A program made the translations under genes and the position numbers. From Acidimicrobiaceae bacterium (GTDB lineage Bacteria; Actinomycetota; Acidimicrobiia; Acidimicrobiales; Palsa-688): 7,828 bases of DNA. The notes under the pieces were generated by a model. That model was not told where the DNA came from. It saw only the letters and a list, made by a program, of their open reading frames with translations, and did no database searches. Of the stretch, positions 4,944 to 7,828 are shown piece by piece. The stretch covers positions 1 to 7,828 of the forward strand of contig DAHWQF010000144.1 in assembly GCA_027334785.1 (NCBI GenBank). The letters are read 5' to 3'. Position 1 is the stretch's first letter. Every line of letters starts with the position of its first letter.

Positions 4944-7019
4944 CTAAGCTAAGCGCCAGTGCCGGCCGCCGTCAGCCGTGGACCAGATGTCCCCCGAGGT
5001 GCCCGACAAGACCCACCAGCCATCGGTGGCATTGACGAAGGACAGTTCGGCCGGGCCTGGCGAGCGCCACCCGTTCTCTGGCAGTGCGCGGTGCTCCCAA
5101 GTGCTGCCTCCATCTGAGCTGTACCAGAGCACCGCCTCACCGCTCGTGGTCGTTGACCAACCGACGATCACCTTCGGCGCCACCAGTTGGACGCCGTTTA
5201 GCAACGGCGCGCGCCGGTCGGCCTGCCAGGTCCGGCCCGAGTTGGAGGTCAGCTCGGGGTGGGCTTGCCCACCTTCAGACCAGCCCACCCAGTTGGGGCC
5301 TCTGCTGGTGCGAACGCCCGATGGGGCAAAGCTGGCAGTGGACAATGACACGACGACGGGCACTCTGCCGGCCTTTGCCCAGGAGCGCCCCCCGTCCGAG
5401 GTGGCCCAGAGCACGGCGGGCCCAACGCCACCCGTGCTGCATGCGGGGTCTCCCCTTGTCACGAGAGCCAAGCCGTCGCCGCTCCGGTCGAACCAGAGCC
5501 CGCTCAGGTCCTCTCCTGCGGGGGACGGTAAGGCCTCGACGGGCAGCCGGGAACGCTGGTGCCAGGTCCGGCCTCCGTCTTTAGACACCTCCAGGTAGAC
5601 CGAACCGCTCGCGCCGTCGCAAACGGCGGCGTAGCCACTGGCCTTGTTGGGGAAGGCAAGGTAAAGGACGTCCCCTGGCAGCGTGGCAAGTACCGACCAC
5701 TTCGCCCCAGCGTCATGGCTGGCGAGGACCACGCCCTGGTCCACAAGGTCCTTAGCTCCGATAAGCAGTTCGGGGCTGAGGGGCGCGAGGGGGCCGGTAG
5801 GGGCCTCAGGGGGCCACACTTGAACCCAATGCCTGCCCCCGTCGTCGGTCCGCGCCACGGCTTGGTTGGTGCTGACAAAGCCCTCCCTTTCGGTGGGCCA
5901 TGTCATGGGGCCAAACCCATAGGGGCCACTGATGGCGCTCACGAACCGCCACTGCCCGTGTGACCAGGAGAACACCTGGACCTCGGGATTGGTGCAGCCG
6001 GCACCGTAGTCGAAGGCCAGGTAGGGGCTCAGGTAGCCGCCAAGGCCCAACGACAAGTTGTCCGCCCCGCAGAACTGGCCTACGCCCGGCGGTGCCGCCG
6101 CTTGGGGGGTGTCTTCAGACCAGCTGCGCCCGCCGTCTCCGCTGTGCCAGGCCTCGACGGTGGAGCACCCGTGCATCGCGCAGCTGTCGATGTCAAAGAG
6201 GCTCAGCCAAACCTGGTCACCCCTGGCCACCAACGTCGCAGTGGCGCGTGCGGTCAGCAAGGACAGATGCGGCAATTGGCCACGACGGGACCACTTGAGG
6301 CCGCTGTCAGTGCTCGTCCACACCACCAGGCTGCCTTGGTAGAACCCAGGCAGGTCCTCGACGGCCCACCACGTCGGCGCAGTTGCATCTACAGCGATCA
6401 CCGGGTCTGGTACCCGGAGCACGGTGGACCACTTGTGACCACCGTCGGTAGTCCGGGCCACGGCACCCGAGCAGGGGGTGGGCCTTAGGGCCAGGTTGTC
6501 GGGACAGGGGCGGGGTACCACCGCAGCCAGCCCCGTGGAGCGGTTGGCCAGGGAGAACGAGGTAATGACGCGGCTGGCTGCGCCCAGGGGCGCCCAGGAC
6601 CGGCCGCCGTCCGACGTGGCCACCAAGGTCGTCTTGCAACTTGGTGGGTCCATCCCGGCGGAGCAGTCGAAGTTCCCTTGGACGCTCAGGACGGCACTGG
6701 TGGCGCTCACTGCGTCCAACTGGACGCCAACCCCCTCCCCGGCCCACTCTGGGTGCCAGCTGGCGCCGCCGTCCCTGGTGCCCAACACCCAGGCGACCAG
6801 TTCCGAGCTGGCGGCCGGTCGTGTGCCTGTCACGGCCAACCATCCGGTCTCGGGCGTGGCGAAAGAGACCTGCGCCGACTGCAGCTCATAACCCGCCAGT
6901 CCACCTGCCCCCAAGCCCAGCCGTGACACCGGGCCGGCAACCGCACTCGGACCTGCTGACAAAGCGCCCATTATGGCAGCGCCGAACAGGCTGACCATCA
7001 GCGCGCGTCTTGGGCCCAC
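4944..7019 (-). CDS. Secreted beta-propeller protein with 12 Asp-box (BNR) repeats
   Basis: The 691-aa protein starts with a signal peptide: basic MGPRRA, a hydrophobic stretch VSLFGAAIMGAL, and a likely cut after PSAVA (residue 28). The mature part is built of blades of the sialidase/YCF48/VPS10 Asp-box kind. I count 12 boxes of the form S/T-x-D-x-G-x-x-W at residues 81, 135, 190, 236, 293, 391, 434, 479, 540, 591, 634 and 681; the one at 591 has Asn for Asp. Ten cysteines (119, 128, 172, 183, 280, 285, 317, 342, 467, 527), several closely paired, fit disulfides outside the cytoplasm. The last box ends three residues before the stop. No catalytic sialidase residues, sortase signal or transmembrane anchor are seen, so a binding or scaffold role is only inferred. 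The GTG at 7019 follows an in-frame stop (7037-7035); the ATG at 6998 would lose the basic residues. The length suggests two propellers or one large ring. Confidence 0.88.
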   Translation of the reverse strand: MGPRRALMVSLFGAAIMGALSAGPSAVAGPVSRLGLGAGGLAGYELQSAQVSFATPETGWLAVTGTRPAASSELVAWVLGTRDGGASWHPEWAGEGVGVQLDAVSATSAVLSVQGNFDCSAGMDPPSCKTTLVATSDGGRSWAPLGAASRVITSFSLANRSTGLAAVVPRPCPDNLALRPTPCSGAVARTTDGGHKWSTVLRVPDPVIAVDATAPTWWAVEDLPGFYQGSLVVWTSTDSGLKWSRRGQLPHLSLLTARATATLVARGDQVWLSLFDIDSCAMHGCSTVEAWHSGDGGRSWSEDTPQAAAPPGVGQFCGADNLSLGLGGYLSPYLAFDYGAGCTNPEVQVFSWSHGQWRFVSAISGPYGFGPMTWPTEREGFVSTNQAVARTDDGGRHWVQVWPPEAPTGPLAPLSPELLIGAKDLVDQGVVLASHDAGAKWSVLATLPGDVLYLAFPNKASGYAAVCDGASGSVYLEVSKDGGRTWHQRSRLPVEALPSPAGEDLSGLWFDRSGDGLALVTRGDPACSTGGVGPAVLWATSDGGRSWAKAGRVPVVVSLSTASFAPSGVRTSRGPNWVGWSEGGQAHPELTSNSGRTWQADRRAPLLNGVQLVAPKVIVGWSTTTSGEAVLWYSSDGGSTWEHRALPENGWRSPGPAELSFVNATDGWWVLSGTSGDIWSTADGGRHWRLA

Positions 7020-7278
7020 AGGGATGTGAACTTCTCAAAGGGGACCCTGGTTCCCTGCTTCGCACACCGCGTGCTCAAGTGCGAGGACCTGCTGGCGCCT
7101 GCCGCCGTGCAGGTCATCGGCACGCGCCGGCAAGGAACGGCGGTCTTGGCTGTGACTGGCGCCTGGGCCGCCGCCCCGTGGGCTTCGCTGGTGGCCTGGG
7201 CACTCCCTAGATGCTGCTAGACCCCGCTGTACTGATTTGAGAGCCTTGAACAGGCTCAGGGTCATAGTGGTCTACGGC
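7020..7278. other. Upstream region of the propeller gene, no recognised gene
   Basis: Short open frames exist on both strands (for example plus 7026-7220, GTG start, VNFSKGTLVPCF...), but none resembles a known family or has a ribosome site. The propeller promoter must lie here or further upstream. GAGAAG (7031-7036 on the minus strand) is 11 nt before its GTG, a long spacing for a ribosome site, and no clear -10/-35 pair was found. Confidence 0.4.
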
Positions 7279-7473
7279 TCACCTCATGGAGCGCAGAACA
7301 ACCTCATATGTTTGGCTTCCAAAAGGCCTCTGTTCCGTATCGACGAGTGGCTTGCCGGCGTTCTGAGGATCCAAGGCGAGGGAGTAGAGGGTCTCGAAAA
7401 CAGCCCTGCGAAGTGCTGGACTGACGTCGGCGAAGTCGTTCTCGGCCCGTCGGGTCAGGCGCAGCTCATTCAC
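7279..7473 (-). CDS. RelE/ParE-superfamily toxin, probably C-terminally short
   Basis: From a GTG at 7473 the 64-aa product reads VNELRLTRRAENDFADVSPA and then LRRAVFETLYSLALDPQNAG, the two-helix N-terminal half of RelE/ParE toxins. It then continues KPLVDTEQRPFGSQTYEVVL to RSMR. Family members are usually 80-95 aa, with a final 'RVIYxID...' strand and helix; here TGA comes right after VLRSMR, so the last strand and its functional residues seem lost. The GTG overlaps the antitoxin stop by 8 nt, the typical antitoxin-toxin arrangement. A longer in-frame start (7512) would run deep into the antitoxin frame and is unlikely. Intact members cleave ribosome-bound mRNA or poison gyrase; which applies cannot be told, and this copy may be inactive. 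Confidence 0.62.
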   Translation of the reverse strand: MNELRLTRRAENDFADVSPALRRAVFETLYSLALDPQNAGKPLVDTEQRPFGSQTYEVVLRSMR

Positions 7474-7614
7474 CGCTGAGTTCGCCGCGCACCTCGGTGA
7501 GGGAGAACACACGACCGGCTTTCACGTCCTCCTCGCTCTCGCTGAGGGCCGCGAGGGTTTCGTCGTCCTGGAGGATCGACGACGGTCGCCGACCTCGGCG
7601 AGTGACTTGGACAG
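7466..7614 (-). pseudogene. Phd/YefM-type antitoxin with its centre deleted
   Basis: The C-terminal 36 residues (7576 to the TGA at 7468-7466) read ILQDDETLAALSESEEDV then KAGRVFSLTEVRGELSGE, the classic toxin-binding tail of Phd/YefM antitoxins. About 38 nt upstream in another frame is LSKSLAEVGDRR (from 7614), which matches the very beginning of such proteins ('MSKSLPLAEVKDRLSE...'). The 40-50 residues that should lie between, with the 'ITRNGRPAAVLI' DNA-binding region, are absent, and the two ends are out of frame. The first codon would be CTG, without a ribosome site. I infer an internal deletion with frameshift. The tail alone might still be made from another start, but none is evident. 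Confidence 0.55.
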
Positions 7615-7794
7615 CGGACGGCACCGCGCAAAAAGCGCGCTTTCTTCAACTTCAAGAAGTGCCCTAGCTATCTCGCCGGCCCCGATGAGCCATGGTGGGC
7701 GGCGCTCTGCGCTGTTGCGGTGATCCCTGAGCGCGCCTGATCGCACAACGCGAGAATCCTTGACCGTCCACAACTCCGTGGTCCCTCCGGATAG
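7615..7794. other. Region upstream of the antitoxin remnant
   Basis: No family is recognised. A minus-strand frame opens at TTG 7773 (MWTVKDSRVVRSGALRD...) with GGAGGG 9 nt upstream (7783-7788), and a possible -10 TACTAT (7796-7791) precedes it. It runs in frame into the antitoxin N-terminal piece and stops at 7522, so it could be the transcript that once served the toxin-antitoxin pair. A 12-bp palindrome AAAGCGCGCTTT lies at 7632-7643. Confidence 0.35.
7632..7643. repeat. 12-bp perfect palindrome AAAGCGCGCTTT
   Basis: This self-complementary site sits just upstream of the antitoxin remnant, where an antitoxin operator is normally found. A binding role is only a guess from position. Confidence 0.35.
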
Positions 7795-7806
7795 TACGGT
7801 GCCGAG
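7795..7806 (+). promoter_or_regulatory. Second putative leaderless -10
   Basis: TACGGT (7795-7800) fits TANNNT and is followed by exactly 6 nt before ATG 7807, the same geometry as TACGAT before the regulator at 586. No purine-rich ribosome site precedes the ATG. No good -35 is seen. Confidence 0.3.
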
Positions 7807-7828
7807 ATGCGTGGTTACAGAGACAGCG
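7807..7828 (+). CDS. Possible first codons of a leaderless gene leaving the window
   Basis: ATG at 7807 is followed by codons for RGYRDS and then the window ends. It is proposed only because of the leaderless -10 directly upstream. No family can be assigned from seven residues. Confidence 0.22.

Noticed and set aside
5559..5963. Plus-strand frames inside the propeller gene
   Set aside because: All lie antisense to the Asp-box gene and show no recognisable domains.
7026..7220. 64-codon plus frame upstream of the propeller gene
   Set aside because: There is no ribosome site or family match, and codon composition gives no clear support.
1..7828. tRNA, rRNA or CRISPR array
   Set aside because: No cloverleaf with a GTTCRAATC-like T arm, no rRNA sequence, and no regularly spaced direct repeats were found by eye on either strand.

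Overview
The window is high-GC DNA. Codons strongly favour G or C at the third position, GTG starts are common, and two starts look leaderless (TANNNT, 6 nt, ATG). With the families present (ArsR/HTH_20 regulator, DUF3887-alpha/beta hydrolase, GNAT, Asp-box propeller), this points to an actinobacterium or a similar high-GC soil or environmental lineage. No species can be named from sequence alone.

Layout. 1-515 (minus): the end of a gene with part of a histidine-kinase ATPase domain runs off the left edge. Upstream of it is a small frameshifted gene. 586-2504 (plus): an intact pair, an ArsR-type regulator overlapping by 4 nt a DUF3887-alpha/beta hydrolase with a complete Ser-Asp-His triad. 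2479-3397: a graveyard of gene ends. It holds the first 33 codons of an ABC ATPase with a perfect 18-bp tandem duplication, a frameshifted LysR C-terminus (minus), the C-terminus of a PIN-domain toxin (minus), and a frameshifted transposase C-terminus (plus). The PIN and transposase pieces lie inside an apparent 457-bp IS remnant with 11-bp TG...CA inverted ends and a 3-bp flanking duplication. 3678-4190 (plus): an intact GNAT acetyltransferase. 4212-4609 (minus): a decayed Asp-box propeller fragment. 4944-7019 (minus): a large secreted propeller protein with 12 Asp-boxes and 10 cysteines, probably a relative of the decayed copy. 7279-7614 (minus): a RelE/ParE-type toxin overlapping an antitoxin whose middle appears to be deleted. 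7807-7828 (plus): the possible first codons of a leaderless gene.

How the parts fit. Only the regulator-hydrolase pair, the GNAT gene and the large propeller gene look intact and functional. Most of the rest is truncated or frameshifted, so this reads as a recombination- and IS-scarred accessory stretch of an actinobacterial-type chromosome. I do not see a coherent new multi-gene system. The most unusual items are the 12-box secreted propeller beside its decayed relative, the PIN fragment trapped between IS ends, and the toxin gene whose antitoxin has lost its centre.
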